Shown here: positions 26,357 to 35,005 of the stretch, piece by piece
Layout: the number at the start of each line of letters is the position of its first letter
How positions within the stretch are numbered: the stretch's first letter is position 1
NCBI GenBank assembly: GCA_018266055.1
Contig: JAFDYT010000008.1
Location: 28,862-92,861, forward strand
DNA from: Bacteroidota bacterium
GTDB lineage: Bacteria; Bacteroidota; Bacteroidia; Cytophagales; Cyclobacteriaceae
Direction: 5' to 3'
Length of the DNA: 64,000 nucleotides
The notes under the pieces: generated by a model
Databases searched by the model: none
Told to the model about the DNA's origin: nothing
The model's input: the letters and a program-made list of their open reading frames with translations, nothing else
Program-made: the position numbers and the translations under genes

Positions 26357-28495
26357 TTACTTGGTGGCTTCGGCTGTTTTCTCAGCTTTGATGTCTCTAC
26401 CCAGACGTTGCAGGTAAGCAATCAATGCTACGATTTCAGTTTCAGGAGCAACTTCATATCCGTCTTTCTTGAGGCTTTCAGCTACTTTGGCCGCTTGTGC
26501 CTGCAAGTCGTTGTTGGCAGTAGCTTCGTAACCTTCTTCGTACGGTACACCTATGGTGCGCAACGCTTTGATCTTCGAGGCTGTGGTTGACAGGTCAACA
26601 GTTTGATCAAACAACCATGGATAAGCTGGCATGATGGAGCCGTTGGATACCTCCGAAGGAGCAAGCATATGGCGGTAGTGCCAGCTATCGGCATATTTTC
26701 CACCTACACGGTGCAGGTCCGGACCGGTGCGTTTTGATCCCCACAAGAACGGGTGATCATACACGTATTCACCAGCTTTTGAATATTCGCCGTCTTTAGG
26801 ATCGTAGCGTTGTACTTCACTGCGGAACGGACGGATCATCTGGCTATGGCAGTTTACACAACCTTCGCGAATGTAAATATCACGACCCTGCAACTCAAGC
26901 GGAGTATATGGCTTCACCGAAGTGATGGTAGGTACATTCGATTTTATGAGGAAGGTAGGTACCATTTCTATAATACCGCCAATCAGGATTGCTACTAGGG
27001 CAAGCACTGTGAAAAGAATTGGTTTGCTTTCCAGTGCATGATGCCAGTAACCATCCGTATTAGCCGCTTTAGTCATCGGTGCAACTTCAGCTTCTTCGTT
27101 GGCAATAAACTTGCCTGAGTAGGCAGTTTTCAATAGGTTATAAATCATCACCAGCGTTCCTGAGAAATAAAGCAGACCGCCAAAAGCGCGTAGCATGTGC
27201 ATGGGCAATATCTTGGTCGTTGTTTCAAGGAAGTTGGCGTATGTGAGGAAACCATCGGCGTTGAATTCTTTCCACATCAGGGATTGTACCACACCGGAAG
27301 TGTACATTGGCAGTGCATAGAAGATGATACCGAGTGTGCCCAGCCAGAAGTGGAGGTTCGCCAGTTTGGTAGAAAACAATTTCGTACCCCACATTTTTGG
27401 AACAACCCAATAGAGCATACCAAAAATCAGGAACCCGTTCCAGCCTAAACCGCCTACGTGTACGTGGGCTACGATCCAGTCGGTAAAGTGGGCAATCGCG
27501 TTTACGTTTTTCAGGGAAAGAAGCGGACCTTCCAATGTTGCCATACCGTAGGCGGTAACGGCTACCACGAAGAATTTCAATACAGGTTCTTCACGCACTT
27601 TATCCCAGGCACCTCTCAGGGTAAGAAGGCCGTTGAGCATACCTCCCCAGCTTGGGGCAATTAACATGATAGAGAACACAACACCCAGGGATTGTGCCCA
27701 ATCAGGCAGCGCAGAATATAACAAATGGTGAGGACCTGCCCAGATATACAAGAAGATCAATGACCAGAAGTGGATAATCGAAAGACGATACGAGTACACC
27801 GGACGGTTCGCTGCCTTTGGCAGGAAGTAATACATCAACCCCAGGTAGGGTGTAGTGAGGAAGAATGCTACTGCATTGTGGCCATACCACCATTGCACCA
27901 GCGCGTCTTGCACACCGGCAAATGCAGAATAGCTTTTGAACAGACTGGCGGGCATTTCAAACGAGTTGAAAATGTGCAACACAGCAACGGTTACGATGGT
28001 GGCAATGTAAAACCAGATGGCTACGTAAAGATGTTTTTCACGGCGCACGAGAATTGTGCCGATCATATTCCATGAAAATACTACCCAAACCACGGCAATG
28101 GCAATGTCAATCGGCCATTCCAATTCAGCATACTCCTTGGCAGTAGTGAGGCCTAAGGGCAAAGTGATGGCTGCGGCTAAAATGATCAGTTGCCAACCCC
28201 AGAAGTGAATCCAACTGAGTTTGTCGCTAAACATGCGTGTTTTGAGCAACCGCTGCAGCGAATAGTACACACCACCAAACATCGCATTGCCCACAAAGGC
28301 AAAGATGATAGCGTTAGTGTGCAACGGCCTGATCCGCCCGAAACTCGTGTACTGCAGATCAAAGTTGAAAATAGGGTAGAATAGCTGGGTCGCCGCCAGC
28401 AGCCCTACCAGCATGCCAACCACGCCAAAAATGACGGTGGCAATCAGAAAGGCCTTTACGACTTTATTGTCGTAATGAATTTTTTCTAGTTCCAT
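26357..28495 (-). CDS. ccoNO: Fused cbb3 oxidase subunits I and II (CcoN-CcoO)
   Basis: The 712-residue protein starts at ATG 28495 (MELEKIHYDN). The first 490 residues are the 12-helix haem-copper core, with RPLHTNAIIFAF (low-spin haem), WYGHNAVAFF and AGPHHLLYSALPDW (CuB/high-spin haem region) and IVAHVHVGGLGWNG. After a linker, a helix anchors a CcoO-type cytochrome c domain with REGCVNCHSQMIRPF near residue 547. Separate ccoN and ccoO are usual in Proteobacteria; the fusion is common in Bacteroidota. It reduces O2 to water with high affinity and pumps protons. First gene of the leftward operon. Confidence 0.97.
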   Translation of the reverse strand: MELEKIHYDNKVVKAFLIATVIFGVVGMLVGLLAATQLFYPIFNFDLQYTSFGRIRPLHTNAIIFAFVGNAMFGGVYYSLQRLLKTRMFSDKLSWIHFWGWQLIILAAAITLPLGLTTAKEYAELEWPIDIAIAVVWVVFSWNMIGTILVRREKHLYVAIWFYIATIVTVAVLHIFNSFEMPASLFKSYSAFAGVQDALVQWWYGHNAVAFFLTTPYLGLMYYFLPKAANRPVYSYRLSIIHFWSLIFLYIWAGPHHLLYSALPDWAQSLGVVFSIMLIAPSWGGMLNGLLTLRGAWDKVREEPVLKFFVVAVTAYGMATLEGPLLSLKNVNAIAHFTDWIVAHVHVGGLGWNGFLIFGMLYWVVPKMWGTKLFSTKLANLHFWLGTLGIIFYALPMYTSGVVQSLMWKEFNADGFLTYANFLETTTKILPMHMLRAFGGLLYFSGTLVMIYNLLKTAYSGKFIANEEAEVAPMTKAANTDGYWHHALESKPILFTVLALVAILIGGIIEMVPTFLIKSNVPTITSVKPYTPLELQGRDIYIREGCVNCHSQMIRPFRSEVQRYDPKDGEYSKAGEYVYDHPFLWGSKRTGPDLHRVGGKYADSWHYRHMLAPSEVSNGSIMPAYPWLFDQTVDLSTTASKIKALRTIGVPYEEGYEATANNDLQAQAAKVAESLKKDGYEVAPETEIVALIAYLQRLGRDIKAEKTAEATK

Positions 28496-28522
28496 GGGTA
28501 GTATAGGGTTAAAATGATGGCT

Positions 28523-28551
28523 TAAAAATAGAAGTGAGGCCAATGGCTCAA
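28523..28551 (-). promoter_or_regulatory. Candidate ccoNO promoter
   Basis: Read leftward, TTG (28551-28549) is followed after 18 bases by TATTTTTA (28530-28523), a 7-of-8 match to TAnnTTTG. The expected start of transcription near 28518 leaves a leader of about 23 bases before ATG 28495. Confidence 0.4.
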
Positions 28552-28574
28552 CCTGACGGAATGCAGGGATTTTG

Positions 28575-28588
28575 ATGATTTATGTCAT
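28575..28588. promoter_or_regulatory. Candidate Crp/Fnr-type box upstream of ccoNO
   Basis: ATGATTTATGTCAT (leftward ATGACATAAATCAT) has the TGA-N6-TCA core with symmetric flanks. Its centre is 58.5 bp upstream of the end of the -7-like element, about position -63 to -64, the class I position for Fnr-type activators. It shares 12 of 14 positions with the box in the hya-hyp region. Confidence 0.55.
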
Positions 28589-28640
28589 AGAATCGAATCA
28601 TTGGCAAAGATTGGTCTATGTATTGAGGAAGATAGCAACT

Positions 28641-28685
28641 TTTGTTGAATCTTAAAAACCATTTGAATTGAATGGGTTCAACAAA
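28641..28685. repeat. Inverted repeat downstream of the truncated haemoglobin gene
   Basis: TTTGTTGAA and TTCAACAAA form a perfect 9-bp stem; inside it ACCATT and AATGGGT can extend the pairing. A second hairpin (ATCGTT, 6-base loop, AACGAT) lies nearer the haemoglobin stop, near 28719-28736. Neither has a T run on the leftward strand, so termination of the usp-cco transcript here is only a suggestion. Confidence 0.35.
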
Positions 28686-28736
28686 AAAACAGCCTTTTTA
28701 CTCGTTTGAAGAGGGATTAATCGTTCGTTAAAACGA

Positions 28737-29096
28737 TCAACGTCTTGCTGCCAGTCCCAATTTATGCTGCCATACACCAGCAATTCCTTGCGCACGGCCT
28801 TTGGCTTCATTGGCATTGAAGCCTGCAAAATTCTCATCTACAGTTTGTGTAAACAACTCAAGCCAGCGCTCGAAATGAGAAGCGTCAATTTTTAATTTAA
28901 TGTGAGGAGCAAAGGGCGCACCCTGATAGCTTTGATCACCAAGCAATACGGTCGCCCAGAAATTATAAATGAGTGGGGTGTGATGTTCCCAATCGACGTG
29001 CTCGAAAATCGGCGCAAGCAGCGCATCGGCTTTTACTTTAGTGTAGAAGAGATCGACCAACTTCACTACATCCTCCCGTCGTGTAATATCTTCCAT
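28737..29096 (-). CDS. Group III truncated haemoglobin
   Basis: The 119-residue globin has the group III pattern: DVVKLVDLFYTKVKADALLAPIF, FWATVLLG and a proximal-histidine region FAPHIKLKIDASHFERWLELF. It should bind O2 or NO in the cytoplasm. Its ATG abuts the ccoS stop with no gap and it closes the usp-ccoI-ccoS operon, which places it under the same control as oxidase assembly. Protection of cbb3 from NO, or oxygen delivery or sensing, would fit, but this is inference from position. Confidence 0.9.
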   Translation of the reverse strand: MEDITRREDVVKLVDLFYTKVKADALLAPIFEHVDWEHHTPLIYNFWATVLLGDQSYQGAPFAPHIKLKIDASHFERWLELFTQTVDENFAGFNANEAKGRAQGIAGVWQHKLGLAARR

Positions 29097-29291
29097 TTAG
29101 TTATGTTGTTCTGCTTTCTTGTCGGCGGCAGCCTTCTGTATTTCTTCCTTGCTTTTGTCTTCGAATAGCATGCGCACCGAGGGTCCGTAGGTATCATCAT
29201 ACTGTCCGGACTTCACATTCCAGATGAAGAATACCAGAAAAATCACAGCCATGGTGATAGAAATGAAAATAAGAACGATGATGATTTCCAT
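29097..29291 (-). CDS. ccoS: cbb3 oxidase maturation protein CcoS
   Basis: The 64-residue protein has one N-terminal membrane helix (about 2-25) followed by WNVKSGQYDDTYGPSVRMLFED, the family signature. CcoS is needed to insert haem and copper cofactors into the oxidase. It lies 2 bases after ccoI and abuts the haemoglobin gene. Confidence 0.93.
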   Translation of the reverse strand: MEIIIVLIFISITMAVIFLVFFIWNVKSGQYDDTYGPSVRMLFEDKSKEEIQKAAADKKAEQHN

Positions 29292-29293
29292 GG

Positions 29294-31696
29294 TTAAGGT
29301 TTTGATTTTGTGACACCCCGGGCTGCCCAGTTGACGGCCAGAGTACTAAAGCCTACCACGCTGATGCTGCTGATGGGCATAAGAATAGCCGCCAGCAAAG
29401 GCGACAAATGTCCGCTCACCGCAAAGCCCAGCGTGATGATGTTATAAAAGAAAGAGATACCAAAAGCCATTTTTAAAATCGTGATCGACTTGCGGCTGAG
29501 TTTCAAAAAGCGGTCGAGGTATTTGAGTTCATTACCCTGCAAGATGCCGTCGCTGGCAGGGGTAAATACCCCGGTGTCGTCGGTGACGGCAATGCCAACA
29601 TCGCTTTGCTTCAGCGCGCCGGAGTCATTGAGTCCGTCGCCTACCATCATGACATGATAGCCGTTGTGTTGCAGGTTAGATACGAAGTGAAGTTTTTCGA
29701 GTGGCGATTGATTGAAGTGCATTCCGGCATTGGCTGGGAATACAGATTTCATTCGCTCTTCTTCCTGTGCGGTATCTCCTGACAACAGATATACCGGCCA
29801 TTTGATATTGATACGATCCAGCAAATTTTTCAGTCCCTGGCGCACGGAGGTTTCGAGGGCAAAGTAGCCGCGCACTTCTCCATCCACCGACACAAAAACT
29901 TTCGACTTCACTTCTTTGTGTTGATCTTCAATACCTACCAGCGCCGCCGATCCCACTTTGATATCGTGGTCTTCGATGGTTGCCTGAATTCCCTTTGAAG
30001 GGATTTCACTGAAATTGCTGATTGGCGAACTGGTGCGGTGCGCAATGGATTTTGAAATAGCCCGGCTCAGCGGATGAGTAGAAGAGGAGGTCATTGCTTT
30101 CACCCAACCTAATTCTTCTTCCGAAAGGATGCCGACAAAGCGCGCTTCGGATGTGCCATGCGTTACGGTTCCAGTCTTGTCGAATACTACGGCGTCAATG
30201 GCGGCAAGGCGTTCAATGACATCGGCATTCTTTAAATAAAACCCGTTGCGGCCAAATACACGCAGCATATTGCCAAAGGTAAACGGTGCCGCGAGCGCCA
30301 GTGCACATGGGCAAGCTACCATCAATACAGAAGTAAACACGAGCCACATTTGTTGCGGTGCAGCGATGTACCAGTAGATGGCGGTGATGATTGCCACGCC
30401 CATCACGATCCACGAGAAGCGTTGAGCAGCGCGGTCAATGATTTTTTTATAATGGCTTTCTTCTTTCTTTTGGAAAGCGTCGTTGTTCCAAAGGCTGGTC
30501 AGGTGGCTTTGCGATATTTTTTTCTCCACTACAAACTCCACCGGCTGGCCAATCAGTCGCCCGCCACCGTAGATGAAGTCTCCCGCTTTCACAAATACCG
30601 GTTTTGATTCGCCGGTCACAAAGCTGTAATCAATATAAGCCTCGGCACTGAGCACGTGGCTGTCGGCCGGAATAATCTCCATGTTGCGAACGCGAATGAT
30701 ATCACCTTTCTCAAGCGTATGCACTACCACGGGCCTCCAGTCGGCGTTTACTTTTTTATTCACCGCCAGCGGAAAGTACGACTTGTAATCGCGGTCGAAG
30801 GCGAGGCTGTCGTACGTTTTGCTTTGGAACCAGCGGCCAATGAGTAGAAAGAATACCAGCCCGGCGAGCGAGTCAAGATATCCCGGCCCGTAATGTGTGA
30901 TGATGTCAAAACCGCTCCGGAGGAACAAGGCCGCAAGTCCCACGGCAATGGGCACGTCAATGTTGATCTGTTTTTGTTTAAAACTCTTCCACGCCGATGT
31001 AAAATATTCCTGGCCACTGTAAAACACAACAGGCACGGAGAGGAAGAGATTCAGAAAGGAAAACACCAGCCGCAGTTGGCGGTCGGCATCGTCAAGGCCA
31101 AGGTATTCGGGAAAGCTGAGCAGCATGATATTGCCGAAGCAAAATCCGGCCACGGCCAATTTGGTCACCAATGCTTTGTTCATCGGCGACACATTCTTTT
31201 GTTCCTCCAGGCTGATGGAAGGAGAGTAGCCAAGCGCGGCAAGAAGGCGCGCTACACCTGCAAGCGAAATTTTTGTGGGGTTGAAATCAACGACAATTTG
31301 CTTTCGACTGAAGTTGACTTCGGCGCGGATGATGCCGGGATTAAGTCGCTTCAGGTTTTCCAACAACCAGATGCACGAGATGCAATGGATGGTAGGAATA
31401 AAGAACTGCACCTTGCAAAATGTTTCCGAGGAAAAGGCAAGCACTTTTTTGATGACTTCGGGCTCATCGAGGAAGGCGTAGCTTTCTTCGCGCACGTGGC
31501 GTAAGGAAACTCCTGCACTTTGGTCCATCGAATAGTATTCGCACAGATTGTTTTCATTGAGAATCTCAAACACCGTGCGGCAGCCGTGGCAGCAAAAGGT
31601 TTTGTCTTGTTCGGTAATGATTTCGTCGTTGCAGGGTTGCCCGCAGTGAAAACAGACCGTCTTCGTCTTTACCTCAAAAGGCTCAGTTAACTCCAT
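29294..31696 (-). CDS. ccoI: Copper-transporting P1B-type ATPase CcoI (FixI)
   Basis: The 800-residue protein exports copper for assembly of the oxidase CuB site. It has an N-terminal cysteine-rich metal-binding part (CFHCGQPC, FCCHGC) and an HMA-like domain with HCISC (about 105). Eight helices are predicted, with the ion-path motif CPCALALAAP near 465. Phosphorylation motif DKTGTVTHG lies near 505, and the hinge GDGLNDSGALKQSDVG near 710. The FixI-type N terminus separates it from CopA efflux pumps. It follows usp by 25 bases and precedes ccoS by 2. Confidence 0.95.
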   Translation of the reverse strand: MELTEPFEVKTKTVCFHCGQPCNDEIITEQDKTFCCHGCRTVFEILNENNLCEYYSMDQSAGVSLRHVREESYAFLDEPEVIKKVLAFSSETFCKVQFFIPTIHCISCIWLLENLKRLNPGIIRAEVNFSRKQIVVDFNPTKISLAGVARLLAALGYSPSISLEEQKNVSPMNKALVTKLAVAGFCFGNIMLLSFPEYLGLDDADRQLRLVFSFLNLFLSVPVVFYSGQEYFTSAWKSFKQKQINIDVPIAVGLAALFLRSGFDIITHYGPGYLDSLAGLVFFLLIGRWFQSKTYDSLAFDRDYKSYFPLAVNKKVNADWRPVVVHTLEKGDIIRVRNMEIIPADSHVLSAEAYIDYSFVTGESKPVFVKAGDFIYGGGRLIGQPVEFVVEKKISQSHLTSLWNNDAFQKKEESHYKKIIDRAAQRFSWIVMGVAIITAIYWYIAAPQQMWLVFTSVLMVACPCALALAAPFTFGNMLRVFGRNGFYLKNADVIERLAAIDAVVFDKTGTVTHGTSEARFVGILSEEELGWVKAMTSSSTHPLSRAISKSIAHRTSSPISNFSEIPSKGIQATIEDHDIKVGSAALVGIEDQHKEVKSKVFVSVDGEVRGYFALETSVRQGLKNLLDRINIKWPVYLLSGDTAQEEERMKSVFPANAGMHFNQSPLEKLHFVSNLQHNGYHVMMVGDGLNDSGALKQSDVGIAVTDDTGVFTPASDGILQGNELKYLDRFLKLSRKSITILKMAFGISFFYNIITLGFAVSGHLSPLLAAILMPISSISVVGFSTLAVNWAARGVTKSKP

Positions 31697-31721
31697 CGTA
31701 AATCAGCAGTTGTTAAAATTA

Positions 31722-32552
31722 TCACTTCGACTTGAAAGTCCAAATAGGGCATTCAATGTGGTTCACCACGTCTTCGGCTATGCTTCCGCTCATCAGGTGT
31801 GAAATACCCGTGCGACCGTGTGTGCCCATCGCCACCATGTCGGCATCTACTTCTTTGGCAAAATTGATCAATCCTGACTCCTGATCCTGGTCGTTGTAAA
31901 TATTTACCGTACAGTCTTTAATCATGTAGCGTTTTACAAAGGCATTGAGCTTGGGTCGGATATCAATATCGCGGCGGAAATTGGCCGGCGTGTTGATAAA
32001 CACGATATGTAAAGTCGCATCGAAAAATTTTTGAAGCGCTTTTATTTTACTTACCAACCCCTCTTCCTCTCTGTCAAGCGCGTTGGGGAAAACGATATTT
32101 TTGATGGCGCCGCGCAAATTTTTCTTGATGGCAATAACAGGAATAGGCGAGGAGCGCACGATCTTTTCTGTGTTCGATCCGATCACCAGCTCTTTGATGC
32201 CGGAAGCTCCTTTCGTACCCATGACGATCAGGTCGGCCTCTTTCTCTTCAGCAAACGTGTTGATCGAGAGCGCCGTCGTTCCGTAGGCTACATGCCAGGA
32301 AATTTTGACGCCTTCTTTATTGTGCTTGGCGATTAGTTTTTCGAAACTTTTGGCTGCGTTTTCCTCAACATCTTTCAGATAGGCTTCTTCAAACGACAGC
32401 GCGGGCATGAGCATGGTGTCATACATGGCCGACAACTCTACAACATGAAGTAAAATAACTTCACCTCTGCTCTGTTCGGCAACGTCAATGGCAAATTTGA
32501 ATGCCTGTGTTGCTGTTTCAGAGAAATCGAATGGTACTACTATCTTTTTCAT
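31722..32552 (-). CDS. Tandem universal stress protein
   Basis: The 276-residue cytoplasmic protein has two UspA folds (about 1-145 and 150-276). The first starts KKIVVPFDFSETATQAFKFA and ends with the nucleotide-binding loop MGTKGASGIKELVIGSNTE (G-x2-G-x9-G-S/T type). The second ends MGTHGRTGISHLMSGSIAE. Both loops look intact, so ATP binding is likely. It heads the operon usp-ccoI-ccoS-haemoglobin and has two Crp/Fnr-type boxes upstream. Similar Usp proteins in other bacteria are induced at low oxygen. Confidence 0.92.
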   Translation of the reverse strand: MKKIVVPFDFSETATQAFKFAIDVAEQSRGEVILLHVVELSAMYDTMLMPALSFEEAYLKDVEENAAKSFEKLIAKHNKEGVKISWHVAYGTTALSINTFAEEKEADLIVMGTKGASGIKELVIGSNTEKIVRSSPIPVIAIKKNLRGAIKNIVFPNALDREEEGLVSKIKALQKFFDATLHIVFINTPANFRRDIDIRPKLNAFVKRYMIKDCTVNIYNDQDQESGLINFAKEVDADMVAMGTHGRTGISHLMSGSIAEDVVNHIECPIWTFKSK

Positions 32553-32571
32553 AACGGATTAGTTAGTAAAC

Positions 32572-32579
32572 CAAAATTA
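32572..32579 (-). promoter_or_regulatory. -7 element TAATTTTG of the usp-ccoI-ccoS promoter
   Basis: Read leftward, TAATTTTG matches TAnnTTTG exactly and ends 19 bases before ATG 32552. The lack of a clear -33 fits activation from the boxes upstream. Confidence 0.5.
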
Positions 32580-32601
32580 GACGGGACGACATAGCCCCTG
32601 C

Positions 32602-32615
32602 ATGACGACTGTCAC
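32602..32615. promoter_or_regulatory. Promoter-proximal Crp/Fnr-type box of usp
   Basis: ATGACGACTGTCAC holds TGAC-N4-GTCA, a perfect 4-base dyad with the TGA-N6-TCA core. Its centre is 36.5 bp from the end of the -7 element, placing it near -41.5, the class II position for Crp/Fnr activators. Confidence 0.55.
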
Positions 32616-32623
32616 GGGCAGGG

Positions 32624-32637
32624 GTGACTTTTATCAC
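32624..32637. promoter_or_regulatory. Promoter-distal Crp/Fnr-type box of usp
   Basis: GTGACTTTTATCAC has the same core and flanks. Its centre is 22 bp (two DNA turns) above the proximal box and 58.5 bp from the end of the -7 element, the same distance as at ccoNO. Confidence 0.55.
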
Positions 32638-32663
32638 GACTTAAGGTACGAAAAAAGACCCAA

Positions 32664-33917
32664 TCAATGGGCGATGTCCTTGACAAGCACTTGCAATGCC
32701 GAGCGCGACGATTGTTCCAGGATCACACCGTGCATGTTGCGGTATTCGTGAAAGGTTTTCTGGTCGTAGTTTTTTACGGTAATCAGCAGCAGGTTGGTGT
32801 TGTAAAATACTTCGAAATGCTTGCTGAGTATGCCAATCAGTTTGAACACGCGATGTTCAATGTAATCGACACAAAAAGAAAAAGAGATGGCTGAGTTTTG
32901 CATCACGTTGATGCGCATGCCTGCCTCACTTATGGCGTGAAAGATGATGCCGAGTTGTTCTTCATTAATAAAGGTATAGTCCGTCACTTTACACGAGATC
33001 AGGCATTGATTCTCTTTGTGCACAATCAATGGCGGCAAGTTGTTGACATGGCAATCGTGAATCACGGTACCAGGTAAGCTCGGATCGACAAAGCTTTTCA
33101 CCACCAGCGGAATGTTGTGGGTGGCAAGTGGTTTCACCGTTTTCGGGTGGATTACCGATGCGCCGTAGTACGTCATCTCGGCGGTTTCTTTGTAAGGGAG
33201 TTCTTCAAATACTACTGCGGAGGCGATTCGCTTGGGGTCGGCATTCATCAGGCCGGGCACGTCTTTCCAGATCGTGACCGATTCCGCGCCAAGCGAGCAA
33301 CCGAAAATAGCAGCGCTAAAATCAGAGCCTTCGCGACCGAGCGAAACGGTATTGTTCTTTTCATCAGAACCAATGAATCCCTGAGCAATGATGATTTTAC
33401 TTTTCAAAATGGCTTGCAAAGGTTTCATCGCCACTTCGGTTTCCTTCCATCGAATCTGACCTTCACGAAAGGTGCTGTCGGTTTTGATGAACTGCCGCGA
33501 GTCGATCCACTCATTTGTTGTTCCCTGCTGCTGTAAGAAACGGTGGATGATTACCGAAGAAATAATTTCACCGTAGCCAATCACCTGGTCGTAGATAAAG
33601 TCATAGTCGCCTTTGGCGTTAGCGGCTACGGCCAATTCATTCAATAATTCTTTTACGCGTTGTGATACGGATTGCGTGTCGGGAAATAACCCGGCAATGA
33701 TTTCGGCGTGATACTTTTCGATCGTGTTGAGCTCCTTTTCAAAACTGTTCCCTTCTTGTGCAAGGGCAATGATCCGCTCGAGTTGGTCGGTGGTGCTGCC
33801 CATGGCCGAGACCACTACGAGTAGATTTTCTTTTCCCTGCGATTGGATCACGGCGGCTGCATTTTTAATGGCTGCCACACTTTTGATCGACGCTCCGCCA
33901 AATTTAAATACCCTCAT
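32664..33917 (-). CDS. lysC: Aspartate kinase (monofunctional)
   Basis: The 417-residue enzyme phosphorylates aspartate, the first step toward lysine, threonine and methionine. KFGGAS at residues 5-10 is the substrate/ATP motif, and SLGREGSDFSAAIFG and YGASVIHPKT are kinase-domain signatures. An ACT-type regulatory region (about 300-417, CLISCKVTDYTFI and RINVMQNSAISFSF) suggests feedback inhibition. No homoserine dehydrogenase domain is fused. Its promoter would lie in the short gap divergent from fbp. Confidence 0.93.
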   Translation of the reverse strand: MRVFKFGGASIKSVAAIKNAAAVIQSQGKENLLVVVSAMGSTTDQLERIIALAQEGNSFEKELNTIEKYHAEIIAGLFPDTQSVSQRVKELLNELAVAANAKGDYDFIYDQVIGYGEIISSVIIHRFLQQQGTTNEWIDSRQFIKTDSTFREGQIRWKETEVAMKPLQAILKSKIIIAQGFIGSDEKNNTVSLGREGSDFSAAIFGCSLGAESVTIWKDVPGLMNADPKRIASAVVFEELPYKETAEMTYYGASVIHPKTVKPLATHNIPLVVKSFVDPSLPGTVIHDCHVNNLPPLIVHKENQCLISCKVTDYTFINEEQLGIIFHAISEAGMRINVMQNSAISFSFCVDYIEHRVFKLIGILSKHFEVFYNTNLLLITVKNYDQKTFHEYRNMHGVILEQSSRSALQVLVKDIAH

Positions 33918-33932
33918 TTTTTAGCTTTTTAA

Positions 33933-33962
33933 TTGATTTCAAACGATTGCGGAGTATCTTTG
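33933..33962 (+). promoter_or_regulatory. fbp promoter
   Basis: TTG at 33933-33935 and TATCTTTG at 33955-33962 are separated by 19 bases, a good fit to the Bacteroidota -33/-7 arrangement. The GTG start of fbp is 60 bases downstream. Confidence 0.5.
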
Positions 33963-34021
33963 CCCTGCCGATCAGAAACCGGCTTGCAATTTAAAACAAC
34001 AATCCTAACTAATTACATTTT

Positions 34022-35005
34022 GTGGAAACCTCACGCATTGCTTTGCCCATCGGAACAGCCCTCGACCGGTTTATCAAAAACAATCAGGACCAGTTTCAAT
34101 ATACCAGCGGTGAACTTTCACAATTGCTGCGCGACATCGCGCTGGCGTCGAAAGTGGTGAATCGCGAGATCAACAAAGCCGGGCTTATTGATATCATGGG
34201 AGCGATGGGCTCGCAAAACTCGGGCGGCGAGCAGCAGCAAAAACTTGACGTGCTGGCCAACATCCGTTTCACACGGGCGCTTTCCAAAGGCGGTGAAGTG
34301 TGTGCCCTGATCTCGGAAGAAACGGAATCGTATGTGGATCTCAACAACCACGGCAAATATGTGATCGCGATCGATCCGCTTGACGGCTCTTCTAACATTG
34401 ATGTGAATGTTTCTATCGGTACTATCTTTTCAATTTATCGACGCAAATCCCCCATAGGTCAGGCCATCACCGACCGCGATATTCTGCAAAAAGGAGAGGA
34501 GCAGGTGGCGGCAGGATATATTCTTTACGGATCATCCACCATGTTGGTCTATACCACGGGGCACGGAGTCAATGGATTTACGCTCGAACCTTCGCTTGGC
34601 GAATACGTCCTTTCACATCCCGACATGAAAATTCCCGTGGACGGGAAAATCTATTCCATCAACGAAGGCTCGTCGAATTCTTTTTCCACTTCCGTGAAGG
34701 CATATCTGCAATTTTGTAAAGACAACGGCCACACGGCACGCTACATTGGCTCGCTTGTCGCCGACTTTCACCGTAACTTATTAAAAGGAGGAATCTATCT
34801 TTATCCGGCTACGGCCAAAGACCCGAACGGGAAACTGAGGCTCATGTACGAGTGCAATGCACTGGCATTTATTGCCGAGCAGGCCGGAGGCAAAGGCACG
34901 GATGGAAAGGAAAGAATTTTGAAAATACAACCCACCAGTCTGCACCAGCGAACTCCATTTTATGTGGGATCGGCCAATATGGTGGAGAAAGCAGAGAGCT
35001 GCTGA
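34022..35005 (+). CDS. fbp: Fructose-1,6-bisphosphatase, class I
   Basis: The 327-residue gluconeogenic enzyme hydrolyses fructose-1,6-bisphosphate with magnesium. Metal-binding motifs are present: SEETES (about 99) and [18 protein letters not shown] (about 117). [22 protein letters not shown] and [15 protein letters not shown] are class I signatures. The start is GTG 34022; no in-frame ATG lies near. The stop abuts that of the convergent DUF5606 gene with no gap. Confidence 0.96.
   Translation: METSRIALPIGTALDRFIKNNQDQFQYTSGELSQLLRDIALASKVVNREINKAGLIDIMGAMGSQNSGGEQQQKLDVLANIRFTRALSKGGEVCALISEETESYVDLNNHGKYVIAIDPLDGSSNIDVNVSIGTIFSIYRRKSPIGQAITDRDILQKGEEQVAAGYILYGSSTMLVYTTGHGVNGFTLEPSLGEYVLSHPDMKIPVDGKIYSINEGSSNSFSTSVKAYLQFCKDNGHTARYIGSLVADFHRNLLKGGIYLYPATAKDPNGKLRLMYECNALAFIAEQAGGKGTDGKERILKIQPTSLHQRTPFYVGSANMVEKAESC

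Noticed and set aside
30893-31504. 203-codon rightward frame opposite ccoI
   Set aside because: Antisense to a well-supported P-type ATPase; composition reflects the codons of the real gene.
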